The notes beneath the pieces are model-generated. The model did not search any database. It worked only from the letters and a program-made list of their open reading frames with translations, and had not been told where the DNA came from. A DNA stretch of 64,000 nt from Deltaproteobacteria bacterium (lineage in GTDB: Bacteria > Myxococcota_A > UBA796 > GCA-2862545): assembly GCA_006226595.1 (NCBI GenBank), contig SBGP01000109.1:31687-95686 (forward strand). The letters are read 5' to 3'. Numbering within the stretch: the first letter of the stretch is position 1; each line of letters opens with the position of its first letter. The position numbers were made by a program, and so were the translations under genes. Below, piece by piece: positions 52,501-62,170 of the stretch.

Positions 52501-54025
52501 CAACATCGAGCTCTTCCACGAAGACGGTACCTATCTCCCCACCGTCGCGCTCTCGTTCACCGACGGTGGAAGCTTCTTCCTCGGCGGCGAGGTGCCGCTC
52601 ACCGTGGACCTCGCGGAGCCAGACTGGACGAAGTGGCAGAGCGGCGAGCTCGACCTGTCCATGGGCGGCGAGGGCATCCCGCTGGGTCTGGTCGCGGCGG
52701 TCGATCCCGGCATCTCCAAGGCCGACGGTATGCTCGTGCTCGACGGCACCATCGAGGGGCGCCTCGACAAGCCCGAGCCCGATCTGTCCGCGAAGATCGT
52801 CAAGGCGCAGCTCGACTACCTGCCCCTCGGCATTCGCCTCAAGGACTTCGGCATGGAGCTCACCGCCAACGAGCGGCTGGTGTCGCTGAAGTCGCTGCAG
52901 GCGCACTCCGTGCCGCTGCGACGCAACCTCAAGTCCGGCTTCCTGGACGTCGTCGAAGAAGGTCCCGCCGCCCTGCGCGCGCGAGGATCGATGCGCATCG
53001 ACGAGTGGACGCCGGGCACCGTGAACGGACGCATCGACCTCGACAACGCCCTGCTCTCCGCCCAGGACGACCAGCTGCTGCGCATCTCCGGGGGCATCGA
53101 CATCTCCGACACCTGGCCCGAGCTGAACGTGAACGGACGCCTGAAGGTGGATCAGGGCTTCATCGCCCTCGACTCGGCGGCGTTCTTCACCACCGCGCCG
53201 CTGGCCCTCGACGAGAACCTCGTCGTGGTCCGCCGTGACTTCAGCCCGCCCGGGGAGGAAGAGGTCGAGGAGATCGAGCCGCCCCTGTACGAGAAGTTCA
53301 ACGTCGGCATCGTGTTCGACATGAACCGCAGCGTCGAGGCCGACATCATCATGCCCTTCCTCGACGACCTCGGGGCCCTGGGTGCGAGCATCACCTCGGC
53401 GGATGTGAGCGTGCGCCTCGACGGCGAGGGCCGCATCGCCATGAAGGGCGGTGACCTCGCCCTGCTCGGCGAGGTCGAGGTGATCGGCGGCAAGGCACGC
53501 GTGATCCAGTCGAACTTCGACCTCACCGAGGGCACGATCTCGTTCGTCGGCGACGACTTCACCAACCCGATCCTCGACCTCGCGGGGGCGATGGCGGTGA
53601 GCGGCGGTCAGGTCGATATGCGCGTGCGCGGCACGCCCTCCGAGCCGCAGATCGACTTCTCCTCCGAGGAGTACCCGGACCAGCAGCAGGTGTTCACCAT
53701 CCTGCTCACCGGGCGCGCGCCGGACGAGCTCTCCGAGGGCCAGGGCGCGGCGGCCGCCAGCGCCGCGGGCGGGCTGCTCCTGCAGAGCGTGCTCGGCGGC
53801 ACCAGCCTCGGCGGCTTCTCGGTCGAGCCCGACGGCACCGTGTCAGTGGGCGTGCCGGTGGCGCCGAGCGTGTTCGTGCGCAGCACCTTCTCACCGCGTC
53901 CGGAGATCGACGAGAACAGCGTCACCGTAGTCGCCGAGTGGGCGCTGGCCCGCAAGCTCGTGCTCGAGGCGGCGTGGGGCGACCAGGAGAGCTGGGGCAA
54001 CCTCTTCTGGGAGCTGCGCTTCTAG
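49553..54025 (+). CDS. tamB: TamB-like translocation and assembly protein
   Basis: 1490 residues. The GTG at 49553 overlaps the stop of the TamA-like gene (GTGA); the frame is open further upstream inside it. A single membrane helix (about 12-34) anchors it, followed by an AsmA-like start (LMTEGDFSIGELETDLFTTWTVREVAI). A long beta-rich groove region carries many GxxxxDGxL-type repeats. The conserved TamB C-terminal domain ends it (ITSADVSVRLDGEG, GDLALLGEVEVIGGKARV, TGRAPDELSEGQ, PSVFVRSTFSPRP, LVLEAAWGDQESWGNLFWELRF). TamB spans the periplasm and moves lipid between membranes. It ends by overlapping the opposing gene by four bases at a CTAG. Confidence 0.9.
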   Translation: MSVWRQRLRRTALGLGVLAGLGLLGLSGLVLWLRSESGNDFIRRQVDGLVDGLMTEGDFSIGELETDLFTTWTVREVAIVGEDGHALLDLEEARVALRPFSIFGGELEVSEVRLTGLAGDLALDADGNLDLLGMFPLAAEDDAPSAPWEGLPIDVHVERVALERSRVEMRNPEGTTLSVAGIEVAADVSVRGKIVRAEDIAIAADFAVPELARVAGSGAVSWDGDAFNVEDLVWLLGDGELRLDGAITDLADDPTLGLTLEVKPLDLAPIDALAGAGLQGQWQGTLGADGPLNQATLRGDLRGVNGSTGALTVDLGIDLTAKDLPWSGTVTTDDLHVEHVVSSVGEDPLVVSGTLTAAGKGTAWPSGIEAGGDFEGTKILAYGAEVHDSRARLDLVDGQLRWSEVDTDGPLGPLSALGHYDFTDGKVRTTVQGRVNLAELDRFGAEDLGGQADVDLLVKVRSAEDGVPTLVTGVIVAEPFTYGTDVRFERVVADVAVSVRNGRTIVEAEIQGTDGVAYGTEIGVYTDENVRVDVDEYGTVAVGSGEFAAISVPEILYLDEGSAAWEVRMPTGGGMRVEAAVEHGAYDLVQNRGPEGRILVNLADDVAHVEAWMGSGRQQPNLDTSLDFDLRDSSLIASRLLVQPVKQTVFRATDPVMLRLAPEGGGIRDASIHLASTRGRIAIDGDVGTLGTLDGTVTLAELDLGLVSALAELEEPLSGKVDATLKLTGDAADPVLDLSGLAVRNFDGDIDVTGEVQAYANRVYPRLDATIAGEPLVSLGGELPVNLDLADARLLPDESVDLDIALRAGSLDRLERWAGTLPPGAASGAVTLSGTLGDADVRGAGVAELDAAGWQRPARVEWSVERQGDALVYWADVFEGFDRRGELKGTAQTRAEEIFAWALRGGEEPPWDDYDLYATGLDGELRMRQVPASSLFALAGSPMDVEGELEGFLIVGGSATRPVAETAIRWLGGRIGTAKVDIANIELFHEDGTYLPTVALSFTDGGSFFLGGEVPLTVDLAEPDWTKWQSGELDLSMGGEGIPLGLVAAVDPGISKADGMLVLDGTIEGRLDKPEPDLSAKIVKAQLDYLPLGIRLKDFGMELTANERLVSLKSLQAHSVPLRRNLKSGFLDVVEEGPAALRARGSMRIDEWTPGTVNGRIDLDNALLSAQDDQLLRISGGIDISDTWPELNVNGRLKVDQGFIALDSAAFFTTAPLALDENLVVVRRDFSPPGEEEVEEIEPPLYEKFNVGIVFDMNRSVEADIIMPFLDDLGALGASITSADVSVRLDGEGRIAMKGGDLALLGEVEVIGGKARVIQSNFDLTEGTISFVGDDFTNPILDLAGAMAVSGGQVDMRVRGTPSEPQIDFSSEEYPDQQQVFTILLTGRAPDELSEGQGAAAASAAGGLLLQSVLGGTSLGGFSVEPDGTVSVGVPVAPSVFVRSTFSPRPEIDENSVTVVAEWALARKLVLEAAWGDQESWGNLFWELRF

Positions 54026-55434
54026 CGGGCCTGCTCGCCCTCGGGCTGGAACAGGGTGCCGCGGCCGAGGATGCACGCCGGATCGAGCGTGCGCTTGAGC
54101 GCGCGGAACTGCGCGAGCACAGGCTCGTCGACCATCATCGCGAGGTACTCGCGCTTGATCTTGCCGATGCCGTGCTCCGCGCTCACCGTGCCGCCCATCG
54201 CCACCGCCTTGCGGGCGAGCGCAGCGTACTCGGCCTTGGCGCGCGCGAGCTCCTCGTCGTTCTTCGGCAGGAAGTTCAGGTGCAGGTGGTTGTCGCCGAT
54301 GTGGCCGAAGAGCACGTTGTCGAGCGTGACCGCCTCATAGAGGTCCATGATCTCGGACAGGCACGCATCGGGTACCGCGAGGTCGGTGCCGACCTTGGGC
54401 ATGCCGTTGGCGACCACCCGCTCGTTGATGCCCGCTGGCACCGCGTGACGGAAGGCGTGCAGCTTCTCGCGCCCCTCGTCGGTGGTGGTGACGACCGTGT
54501 CGTCGGCCAGCGCGCCCGCATCGAGCAGTGCCTCCCACCACGCCTCGAGGTGGTCTTCCTCGTCGACGGAGACCTCCTGCTCGCAGAACAGCGCCGCACC
54601 TGCACCCTCGGGCACATCCCCCACCCGCTCGCGGGCGAGCTCGACGCACGCCGCATCGAGGTACTCGAGGCAGCGCGGCGACAGAGCACCCTTCGGGTCG
54701 CGGCGCGCCGCATCGCGGGCGACCTCCACGAAGGCCACGGCGCTCTGGCGGTCGGGGAAGAACGCGAGCACACCGAGCACCTGCTCCGGCAGCTCGGTGA
54801 GCTTGACCGTGACCTCGGTGATCACGCCGAGGGTGCCCTCCTGTCCGATGAACAGGTCCACGGCATCGACGGGCGGGGCGTACCCGGCAGCGGTCTTCAC
54901 GGCAGGCTCGGTCCACGCCGGCACGGGCCACTCGGCGGGCACCGGATCACCGCGGTGGAAGCGGCGGATCTCACCGGTCGGAAGCACGACCTCGAGCCCG
55001 AGGACCCACGGACGCGTGGGGCCGTAGCGGAAGGAGCGCGCGCCGCTGGCGTTGCACGCGACGGCGGCACCGAGGGTGCACTCGTGTCGCGAGGTCGGAT
55101 CCGGCGGGAAGAACCGGCCCGCGCGCTCGACCTCGTCCTGGAAGGCCCCGAGGTAGATGCCGGCGCCGGCCACCGCGGTGTCCTGGTCGATCGACACGAT
55201 GCGATCGAGGTGCTCGGTCGACAGCACCCAGCCGCCAAAGGGCACGGGGGCCCCGGTCGTCGAGGTCCGGCCCGCCGTCACGGTGAGCGGAATGCCGTGA
55301 GCCTGGCAGTGCGCGACGATCTCGGCCACCTCGGCCGCATTCCTCGGCCGCACGAGGCCTTCCGCGTGCCCGTGGATGTTGGAGGCGTCGGTGAGGTAGC
55401 CCTCGACGATGGACGGATCGGTGATCGGTTGCAT
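54022..55434 (-). CDS. FAD-linked dehydrogenase, GlcD / D-lactate dehydrogenase type
   Basis: 470 residues. FAD-binding (PCMH) domain about 25-210: PRNAAEVAEIVAHCQAHGIPLTVTAGRTSTTGAPVPFGG, GAAVACNASGARSFRYGP, GYAPPVDAVDLFIGQEGTLGVITEV. The C-terminal FAD-oxidase domain has the catalytic and metal His motifs FGHIGDNHLHLNFLP and SAEHGIGKIKREYL. The family oxidises 2-hydroxy acids such as D-lactate, glycolate or 2-hydroxyglutarate, passing electrons to the respiratory chain. The substrate cannot be told. The start ATG at 55434 directly precedes MQPITDPS, since the upstream frame belongs to a repeat-rich shadow. It converges with the TamB-like gene. Confidence 0.9.
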   Translation of the reverse strand: MQPITDPSIVEGYLTDASNIHGHAEGLVRPRNAAEVAEIVAHCQAHGIPLTVTAGRTSTTGAPVPFGGWVLSTEHLDRIVSIDQDTAVAGAGIYLGAFQDEVERAGRFFPPDPTSRHECTLGAAVACNASGARSFRYGPTRPWVLGLEVVLPTGEIRRFHRGDPVPAEWPVPAWTEPAVKTAAGYAPPVDAVDLFIGQEGTLGVITEVTVKLTELPEQVLGVLAFFPDRQSAVAFVEVARDAARRDPKGALSPRCLEYLDAACVELARERVGDVPEGAGAALFCEQEVSVDEEDHLEAWWEALLDAGALADDTVVTTTDEGREKLHAFRHAVPAGINERVVANGMPKVGTDLAVPDACLSEIMDLYEAVTLDNVLFGHIGDNHLHLNFLPKNDEELARAKAEYAALARKAVAMGGTVSAEHGIGKIKREYLAMMVDEPVLAQFRALKRTLDPACILGRGTLFQPEGEQAR

Positions 55435-55466
55435 GCCCGCCGCTCTATCGCAGGCACTCGCCGGGG

Positions 55467-56891
55467 TCACCTGGGTGCAGCGCGACGTCGCCACCCGAGC
55501 ACGAGCGGCAACACCCACAGCCACGCACCCTCGCCACCCTTGCATCCGCAGCCCTTCGGCTCCTCCTCCACCGGCGGCCGGTACCAGGTATCGCCCGGGA
55601 CCTCGGTGTCCGCGTCGCTGTCGGCGTCCGCATCGCTGTCGGCATCCGTGTCGGCGTCGGTGTCGGTGTCGGCGTCGGTATCGGTGTCCGCTTCGTCGGG
55701 CTCGCAAGCATCCCCGACCCCGTTGCCGTCCGAGTCGAGCTGCGAGCCGTTGACGACGGTCGGGCAGTTGTCGCAGAGGTCCCCGTCGCGATCGCCGTCC
55801 TCGTCGGCCTGATCGGTATTCGCGACGAGCGGGCAGTTGTCGCACACGTCGCCGACACCGTCGCTGTCGCCGTCGGCCTGGTCCTGGTTGGCGACGATCG
55901 GGCAGTTGTCGACGTCGTTGTCGGTGCCGTCGCCGTCGCGGTCGGGGTCGCAGTCGTCGCCGAACTCGTCGCCGTCGCGGTTCGCCTGGGACGGGTTGGG
56001 CACGTCGACGCAGTTGTCGCAGGCGTCGCCATCTCCGTCGCCGTCGGCATCGGCCTGGTCGTCGGCGACGAGGTAGCACACGTCGCACTGGTTGCCGTAG
56101 CCATCGCCATCCGAGTCGCTCTGGCTACTGTTCGACGCGTCCGGGCAGTTGTCGTCGGCGTTCACGTGCCCATCGCCGTCGCGATCGGCGTCGCACACAT
56201 CGCCGATGCCGTCCCCATCCAGGTCTTCCTGGCCCGCATTCGCGATGTCGACGCAGTTGTCGCACGGCGCGCCGAGGCCATCGCCGTCGACGTCGCTCTG
56301 GTCGGTCGACGCGTCGTCCGGGCAGTTGTCGAGCTCGTCGTCGACGCCGTCGGCATCGCGATCGGCATCGCAGGCATCCCCTGCCCCATCGCCGTCGAGG
56401 TCCGCCTGGTCCTCATTGGCGAGGTCGACGCAGTTGTCGCAGAGGTCGCCCACACCGTCACTGTCCGCGTCGGCCTGGTCCGCGTTGTCGAGGCCGGGGC
56501 AGTTGTCGTCCCACGCGAACACGCCGTCGCCATCGGCATCGTCGTCGCACAGGCACGCGCCGAACATCTGCGTGCCGGTCGAGGTCGTCGGAAAGTCCCG
56601 GCACTGCATGTCGCCAGGAACGCCGAGGTTGTTCCACAGCCCGCACGCAGCGTCGTCGCACGCGGGCGCAGACAGTGGCTCGAAGCCAGAGCCCGGGTTG
56701 ACCAGCGCGCACTGGATGTCGAGGCCGTCCGCGGTGGGCACGCAGCGTCCCGGGAGCTCTCCCGGGTAGTCGCAGCGCGAGCCGACGCTTCGGTTGTCGC
56801 AGGCAGCGAGCTCGTCGGCCAGCGGCTGACCGCAAGCGAGCGCGCCGTCCGCGAGGCACACGAGCGCGAGCACTGCCCAACGAATCCGCAT
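55467..56891 (-). CDS. Thrombospondin type 3 repeat protein with MYXO-CTERM tail
   Basis: 474 residues. A signal peptide (near ADGALA, residue 19) comes first. A Cys-rich head of about 100 residues (PACDDAACGLWNNL, TQMFGACLCDDDADGDG) is followed by about a dozen calcium-binding repeats of the type DNCPxxxNxDQxDxDxDGxGDxCD (115-400). A Thr-Asp/Ala-Asp linker (about 410-440) follows. The tail GCGCKGGEGAWLWVLPLVLGW plus basic residues is a MYXO-CTERM signal: in Myxococcota such tails are recognised by MrtX/MrtC-type peptidases for lipid attachment and surface display. A surface adhesion or matrix protein is likely. Confidence 0.88.
   Translation of the reverse strand: MRIRWAVLALVCLADGALACGQPLADELAACDNRSVGSRCDYPGELPGRCVPTADGLDIQCALVNPGSGFEPLSAPACDDAACGLWNNLGVPGDMQCRDFPTTSTGTQMFGACLCDDDADGDGVFAWDDNCPGLDNADQADADSDGVGDLCDNCVDLANEDQADLDGDGAGDACDADRDADGVDDELDNCPDDASTDQSDVDGDGLGAPCDNCVDIANAGQEDLDGDGIGDVCDADRDGDGHVNADDNCPDASNSSQSDSDGDGYGNQCDVCYLVADDQADADGDGDGDACDNCVDVPNPSQANRDGDEFGDDCDPDRDGDGTDNDVDNCPIVANQDQADGDSDGVGDVCDNCPLVANTDQADEDGDRDGDLCDNCPTVVNGSQLDSDGNGVGDACEPDEADTDTDADTDTDADTDADSDADADSDADTEVPGDTWYRPPVEEEPKGCGCKGGEGAWLWVLPLVLGWRRRAAPR
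55600..55690. repeat. Hexamer tract coding the Thr-Asp/Ala-Asp linker
   Basis: GTCGGT/GTCCGC/GCATCG six-base units, read on the minus strand as Thr-Asp, Ala-Asp and Ser-Asp dipeptides. The same kind of tract occurs at 5526-5605 in an unrelated gene, as a general spacer. Confidence 0.7.
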
Positions 56892-56994
56892 CGAAGCTCC
56901 TCCCCGCGACAGCCTACCTGCCGCACTCCCTCCCGGCTATCGCCGGATCACGTGCGACGGCTGCAGCACCTCGCGGAAGCGGCGCCCGCGCCGC

Positions 56995-57807
56995 CTACTT
57001 CTCGGCGAGCACGATCTGCTGCGTCATCGCCGTCTTCATCGTGCCCATCATCTGGGACTCGGCGACGACCGTGGTCGAGCCGCTCACCTTGGACTCCACC
57101 GGGAGGAGCTTGGCCGGATGAACCACCGAGGTGCCCTTCGACGAGGAGGCGAACTCGACGATCTTCGAGGTGATGCCCTGGTTGGTGATCTCCTGCTCTT
57201 CCGCGGTGGTCTCGACGACGATGTCGATGACCAGCGCACCATCGGGGCGAACGCCGGACAGCGTCCAGCTCGTCTTCTGGTGCACCGCGATGCCACCGTC
57301 GACGAGATCCTGCTCGAGCTTCCAGGTCGCGCCGACGCCCACCGCCTGCTCCGGGAGGATCAGGCTCAGGTTGCCGAGCTCGTTCTCGAGGTTCGGGCCC
57401 GAACCGGGCTGCAGCTCGGTGGTCTGCTCTCCGACGACCTCGCCGCGGGGCGAGACGACGACCTCGCCGCGCTCCCCGACCATCTTGCCGAGGTCCTTGC
57501 GCATGTGATCCGCCACCGGACCCTCGCCCTCGACGGTCGTCCCCACCACCTCGTAGGTGTAGGGAATGCCCTTCTCGCTGACGCTTCCGGTCGTCGTCTC
57601 GAGCGTGTACACCATCGACGGCACGTCCATCGGCGGCATGTCCATGCCCGCCATGCTCATCGACATCTTCATGTCCATGCGCATCTCGACGGTCTGCTTG
57701 GCGCCCGCCGACGGGGCGTAGCGGTACACCGCGTGCGGCGCCTGGCCAGGCTGGAGGAGCACGGGCTCGGCGGCGAACGCGGAGAGCGCGAGGAGGAGAA
57801 CGGTCAC
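56995..57807 (-). CDS. Exported protein, unknown
   Basis: 270 residues. The GTG at 57807 overlaps the upstream stop (GTGA) and gives a signal peptide ([13 protein letters not shown]). Met-rich segments (MRMDMKMSMSMAGMDMPPMDVPS; about 35-60) stand near the start of the mature part, a composition known from copper-binding proteins. The rest is an even beta domain (EVVVSPRGEVVGEQTTELQ, ATWKLEQDLVDGGIAVHQKTSWTL, ALVIDIVVETTAEEQEI), similar to DUF6263-like lipoproteins of other bacteria, by eye. It is last of a four-gene operon. Confidence 0.68.
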   Translation of the reverse strand: MTVLLLALSAFAAEPVLLQPGQAPHAVYRYAPSAGAKQTVEMRMDMKMSMSMAGMDMPPMDVPSMVYTLETTTGSVSEKGIPYTYEVVGTTVEGEGPVADHMRKDLGKMVGERGEVVVSPRGEVVGEQTTELQPGSGPNLENELGNLSLILPEQAVGVGATWKLEQDLVDGGIAVHQKTSWTLSGVRPDGALVIDIVVETTAEEQEITNQGITSKIVEFASSSKGTSVVHPAKLLPVESKVSGSTTVVAESQMMGTMKTAMTQQIVLAEK

Positions 57808-58304
57808 GGGGCCTCTTCGTTCGGGTCCTCGGTGGAACCCTCGGGGGTCTCCTCCTCGTCCGCAGCCAGATCGTCCTCGTCGGGCGCGGAGGGGAGCTCG
57901 TCTTCGGGGAACTCGATGTACGGCCGATCGGGCGGACCACCGAGCAGCTCGAGGGCCAGCTCGCCGTACCCGCGGAGGCGGTGCAGCGCGAGGTCGTAGG
58001 CATCGAGCATATGGACCGGCATGTCCTCGGTGAACCGGAAGTAGAACCGCAGCTCGTGCAGCTCCCGGTAGAACGCGTCGACTGCGGCAACCTCGGCGGT
58101 CTCGAGGTCGAGAAGGTCGGGGAAGCCCAGCGTCTTCCACCGCGAGAACACGGTGTCGAGAAACATGCCGCGGTCGCGGGTGCGGCCCCACAGCTCGATG
58201 AGCACCTCGCGGCGAGCCTCGAGGTCCTCGACGATCCGGTCGATCTCCAGCGCGATCACCTTGCGGAGCCTCTCTGCTCGCTCCGCACTCGTGTCTTCAC
58301 TCAC
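57804..58304 (-). CDS. Acidic cytoplasmic protein, unknown
   Basis: 166 residues from the GTG at 58304, which has GGAGG five bases away and overlaps the upstream stop (GTGA). The longer frame to 58379 is within the MYXO-CTERM coding end. It is helical throughout ([54 protein letters not shown]) with an acidic, disordered last 40 residues ([24 protein letters not shown]). There is no signal or membrane segment. I recognise no family. It sits between two exported-protein genes, so it may assist their assembly, but this is not shown by the sequence. Confidence 0.7.
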   Translation of the reverse strand: MSEDTSAERAERLRKVIALEIDRIVEDLEARREVLIELWGRTRDRGMFLDTVFSRWKTLGFPDLLDLETAEVAAVDAFYRELHELRFYFRFTEDMPVHMLDAYDLALHRLRGYGELALELLGGPPDRPYIEFPEDELPSAPDEDDLAADEEETPEGSTEDPNEEAP

Positions 58305-61300
58305 GCACGCCTCCGACGAAGGGCGAGCAGGCCGACCAGGCCGAACCACAGGCTCGGTGCGGGCGTACTGCTCTGGCACCCACAGCCATAACCCTCGGGC
58401 GGCGTGGGAGTACCAGGGCCCCCGGCGCCGTTGTCGAGCGGTGCCGGGTCGACGCTGTCGGCGGAGAAGTCGTTGTCGCTGTCGAGGTCGAGGTAGTCCG
58501 GCGTGCCGTCCCCGTCGGTGTCCACGGGGTTGGTCGGGTCATCGCCCGCCTCCTGGGAGTCCGGCAGCGTGTCGTTGTCGGAGTCCTCGTCGAGGAAGTC
58601 GGGCGTGCCGTCGCCATCGCTGTCGCCGTCACCTTCGACGGCGGTCGGGATGCCGTCCCCGTCGTCGTCCTCGTCGAGCACGTCGTAGGTGCCGTCGCCA
58701 TCGCTGTCGTTCGGATCGGTCGGGTCCCCCACCTCGTCGAGGTCGGAGATGCCGTCGCCATCGCTGTCCGCGAGGTTCGGGTCCGAGCCAATCAGCGCCT
58801 CTTCGTCGTCGGTGAGGCCATCCTCGTCGGCATCGAGGTTCGGGATCTCGTCGTCGTCGAGGTACGTCGGGATGCCGTCGCCATCGCCGTCGTCGTTGAG
58901 CCAGTTGCCATCACCGTTGAGGTCCTCGGACGCCGTCGGGGCCCCGTCGCCATCGTCGTCGGGGTCGAGGTAGTCGGGCGCGCTGTCGTTGTCGGTGAAG
59001 TCGTTGCCCGGCGCGCCGTCACCCGGCCCGTAGTCGTCGGTGCACGAGGAGGACGAGTTCACACAGTAGTCCTCCTGCGCGGTGGGGATGCCGTCGCCGT
59101 CATCGTCGTCGTCGAGGTAGTTCGGGATGCCGTCGCCATCGGTGTCGTCGTTGGTCGGGTCCCCCTCGCCCGGCGCGTAGTCGTTGCTGCACGTGCCACC
59201 GACCACCGAGAGGCAGTAGTCCTCGTCGCGGGTCGGGATGCCGTCGCCGTCGTCGTCGGGGTCGATGCCGTCGACGAGCGCGTCGCCGTCCGTGTTCAGG
59301 CCGTGCTCGACGTCGTCGGGCACGCCGTCGTTGTCGCTGTCGGTGTAGCAGTCCGAGGTGTAGACCTCTTCCGCGAAGGTCAGGCCGTCGCCGTCGTCAT
59401 CGGCGTCAGGGCCGCCGCCGACACCGTCACAGTCGCCGTCGATGCCGTCACCGCAGAACTCGAAGCCACCGGGGAACGTCGCCGAGTCGTCGTCGTCGCA
59501 GTCGCCGCTGCGGTCGACCCAACCCTGAGGCGCGCTGCAGTCGAGACGGGAGACGGCGGTGTTGCCCCACCCGTCGCCATCGAGGTCCTCGTAGAAGATC
59601 TGGTTCGGCGTGTTGGTCGCGTCGTTGTCGTCGCAGTCGAAGTTGTTCAGCGACCAGTTGCCCGTTCCCGGAGCGCAGGTCTGGGTGGGCGTACCCGCAC
59701 CGAAGGAGTCGCCGTCGAGGTCCGGGTACCACTGGGTCTCGGGGTTGATCGCCGCGTCGCTGTCGTCGCAGTCGTTGCGGTTCGGGACCGCTGAGCCCCC
59801 GGGGCTGGTGCACTGACCGGTCGCGACCGCGTTGCTCGCGTCGCCGTAGCCGTCGCCATCGCCATCCGCGAACCACGTGGTGCCCGGGTTCACGTCGGTG
59901 TTGCTGTCGTTGCAGTCGGTGTTGTCGAGCACGTAGCCGGTGGGCTGGTTGCAGTCCTGGCGGCTGTTGTTCGGGTCGCCATAGCCGTCGCTGTCGGTAT
60001 CCGCGTACCACAGCTGGTTCGGGACCTGCGAGGCATCGGTGTCGTCGCAGTCGAAGTCGTTGGACACGTAGCCCTGGGGCCGAGCGCACTGCACGATGGC
60101 GTCGTTGGTGTTGCCGAAGCCATCGCCATCGCTGTCGCGGTACCAGACCGAGGTCGGGTTGATGGCGCTGTCGTTGTCGTTGCAGTCCCCGAAGTTGGTC
60201 ACGTAGCCGGAGGGCTGCGTGCACTGGGCAGTCGGCCACGCTGCGGAGGGGTCGCCGTAGCCGTCCTGATCGGTGTCCGCGTACCACTGGGTGTCGGGGT
60301 TGCGGCTCGCGTCGGTATCGTCGCAGTCGCCGGCCTGGAGCACGTCGGTGGAGTTCTGCTGGGAGCACTGCGTGTACGCGCTACCGACCACGCCGTAGCC
60401 GTCGCGATCGGCATCCGTGTACCAGGTCGTGGTGCTGTTCACCGCGGAGTTGCCGTCGTCGCAGTCCAGGGTGTTGTCCGCGTACCCGTTGGGCAGCGTG
60501 CAACTGCTCACGGTCTGGCTCGCCGTGCCCTCGCCGTCGCCGTCCGCGTCGCGGTACCACGTGCGGGTGCCGACGCCGCTGTCGCCGTCGTCGCAGTCAT
60601 CCCCGTTGGAGACGTAGCCGGAGACACCCGCAGAGCAGGTCTGCGCCGGGCTCGACGGGTCACCAAGACCGTCGTTGTCGCCGTCGCGGTAGATCGTCGC
60701 GAAGGTCAGGCCATCGGTGACCGAGCCATCGCAGTTGTTGTCCAGCTGGTCGCTGAGCAGTCCGGGCTCGCAGGTCTCTTCGTTGTTCGGGTAGTTGTTG
60801 CTGTCCGAGTCGTCGCAGTCGCCGCTGAGGCTGCTGTAGCTGCCGTTGCTGGGCTCGAGGCAGCTGTCGATGCCCGCCCCCGAGCCCCAGCCATCGACGT
60901 CGGCGTCGACGTACCAGATGTTGCCGCCGATGTTCTCGTCGGTCTGCCCGTTGCAGTCGTTGTCCTTGCCGTCGCACTGCTCGGCGGCGCCGAGGTACAC
61001 GGTGTCGTCGCTGTCGTCGCAGTCGTCGTTGTTGCTCACCCCGTCGAGCTGCTCCCAGCAGGTGGTCGTCGGCGGTGCCGACTCGTCGCCGCGCCCGTCC
61101 CCGTCGAGGTCCGGGTAGGTCGTCCACAGGCTGGCGCAGGGGTCGACGAGCTCGCCGAGCCCGCCGTAGTAGTCGAGCGCCGCCGGGAACGCGTCCTGGA
61201 TGGCCTGGTTGTAGATGCGGAACTCATCGACGCCGCCGTAGTACGGCCGGTCTCCGCCGAGGAAGCCATCTTCGACCACCCCGCCAATGCGATCGATCGT

Positions 61301-62170
61301 GACGAAGTTCGGCACGCTGTACGCCGAGTCGTCGGCATACCAGGCGCCGTTGTTGAAGGTCGCGTGGAACGAGTTCTCGCGGAACGAGAAGCCCACGTGG
61401 GTCCAGGAACGGACGGGGCCAGCGCTGACCTGGCCCAGGTTGCCGTCGTAGACCCAGGCTTCGCCGTTGGGGTCGACGAGGCCCCACGCAATGCCATTGC
61501 CCGTGTTTCGCGTGGTCCCGAACATGCCCGGAGCGCCGTTCGGGATGGACCCGCCGTCATAGGCCACGGTCCAGTACGACGCATAGAACTCCATGACGCC
61601 GCCCATGTAGTTCCGCACGTCGTCGTTGAGCATGATCGGGTCGCCGGTGAACTCCCAGCCGTCACCGATCGGCGAGCCAATGGACTGGCCACTCCCGCTC
61701 GGAAAGCCGTGGTTCCCGAAGGGCGAGGAGTCCTCGAACGAGGTGCCCGTCTGGTCGAGGTGGTGGACCAGATAGAAGTCCTGGAAGGTCTCCTGGGGCG
61801 ACTCGAACGGCCCGGCGTTCGGGTTGCCGTAGTACACGTACAGCGAGAAGCTGTCGCCGGGCGAGAGGCTCGGCAGCCGCACCCAGATCAACGCCGACTG
61901 CCCGGCGTAGTCGAAGCGGTCGATGTCGTACGGAACCGGGCGGCCGCTGCGCGGATCGACGAACAGCAGGTCGTTGCCGTTCTTGTCGACGAGGCTCCAG
62001 TCGATCGAGGTGGCGTCGAGCCGCACCCCGATCGGCCAGTCGACCGTCGCGCCGCTGACCGTCGGCGTGGACACCTTGAGCTCGGTACGGTGCGGGAAGG
62101 ACGGGTCGTACCAGCCACCGGCGAGGGCCGCGGAGGGCAGCAAGCAGGCCAGAGCGAGGAGAGTACGCAT
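58301..62170 (-). CDS. Large surface protein: DUF2341, LamG-like, MopE-like and calcium repeats, MYXO-CTERM tail
   Basis: 1289 residues from the ATG at 62170, which overlaps the upstream stop (TGATG). A signal peptide (LPSAALA, residue about 17) precedes a DUF2341 domain (20-115; [30 protein letters not shown]). A concanavalin/LamG-type domain (about 120-320; [32 protein letters not shown]) follows. Next is a long run of repeats of the type WYxDxDxDGYGDP...CxxPxGYVxxxxDCxDxxxxxxP, mixed with MopE-like [14 protein letters not shown]. From about 800 come Asp-rich calcium-type repeats (DDDGDGIPT). The end [21 protein letters not shown], a hydrophobic stretch and RRRRA is a MYXO-CTERM tail. It is a candidate adhesin binding surface glycans. 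Confidence 0.88.
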   Translation of the reverse strand: MRTLLALACLLPSAALAGGWYDPSFPHRTELKVSTPTVSGATVDWPIGVRLDATSIDWSLVDKNGNDLLFVDPRSGRPVPYDIDRFDYAGQSALIWVRLPSLSPGDSFSLYVYYGNPNAGPFESPQETFQDFYLVHHLDQTGTSFEDSSPFGNHGFPSGSGQSIGSPIGDGWEFTGDPIMLNDDVRNYMGGVMEFYASYWTVAYDGGSIPNGAPGMFGTTRNTGNGIAWGLVDPNGEAWVYDGNLGQVSAGPVRSWTHVGFSFRENSFHATFNNGAWYADDSAYSVPNFVTIDRIGGVVEDGFLGGDRPYYGGVDEFRIYNQAIQDAFPAALDYYGGLGELVDPCASLWTTYPDLDGDGRGDESAPPTTTCWEQLDGVSNNDDCDDSDDTVYLGAAEQCDGKDNDCNGQTDENIGGNIWYVDADVDGWGSGAGIDSCLEPSNGSYSSLSGDCDDSDSNNYPNNEETCEPGLLSDQLDNNCDGSVTDGLTFATIYRDGDNDGLGDPSSPAQTCSAGVSGYVSNGDDCDDGDSGVGTRTWYRDADGDGEGTASQTVSSCTLPNGYADNTLDCDDGNSAVNSTTTWYTDADRDGYGVVGSAYTQCSQQNSTDVLQAGDCDDTDASRNPDTQWYADTDQDGYGDPSAAWPTAQCTQPSGYVTNFGDCNDNDSAINPTSVWYRDSDGDGFGNTNDAIVQCARPQGYVSNDFDCDDTDASQVPNQLWYADTDSDGYGDPNNSRQDCNQPTGYVLDNTDCNDSNTDVNPGTTWFADGDGDGYGDASNAVATGQCTSPGGSAVPNRNDCDDSDAAINPETQWYPDLDGDSFGAGTPTQTCAPGTGNWSLNNFDCDDNDATNTPNQIFYEDLDGDGWGNTAVSRLDCSAPQGWVDRSGDCDDDDSATFPGGFEFCGDGIDGDCDGVGGGPDADDDGDGLTFAEEVYTSDCYTDSDNDGVPDDVEHGLNTDGDALVDGIDPDDDGDGIPTRDEDYCLSVVGGTCSNDYAPGEGDPTNDDTDGDGIPNYLDDDDDGDGIPTAQEDYCVNSSSSCTDDYGPGDGAPGNDFTDNDSAPDYLDPDDDGDGAPTASEDLNGDGNWLNDDGDGDGIPTYLDDDEIPNLDADEDGLTDDEEALIGSDPNLADSDGDGISDLDEVGDPTDPNDSDGDGTYDVLDEDDDGDGIPTAVEGDGDSDGDGTPDFLDEDSDNDTLPDSQEAGDDPTNPVDTDGDGTPDYLDLDSDNDFSADSVDPAPLDNGAGGPGTPTPPEGYGCGCQSSTPAPSLWFGLVGLLALRRRRA

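Noticed and set aside
54900..56110. Extended frame upstream of the FAD-linked dehydrogenase
   Set aside because: The frame to 56088 reads through the calcium-repeat gene in another register and codes only Arg/Pro-rich sequence. The ATG at 55434 fits the family N-terminus.
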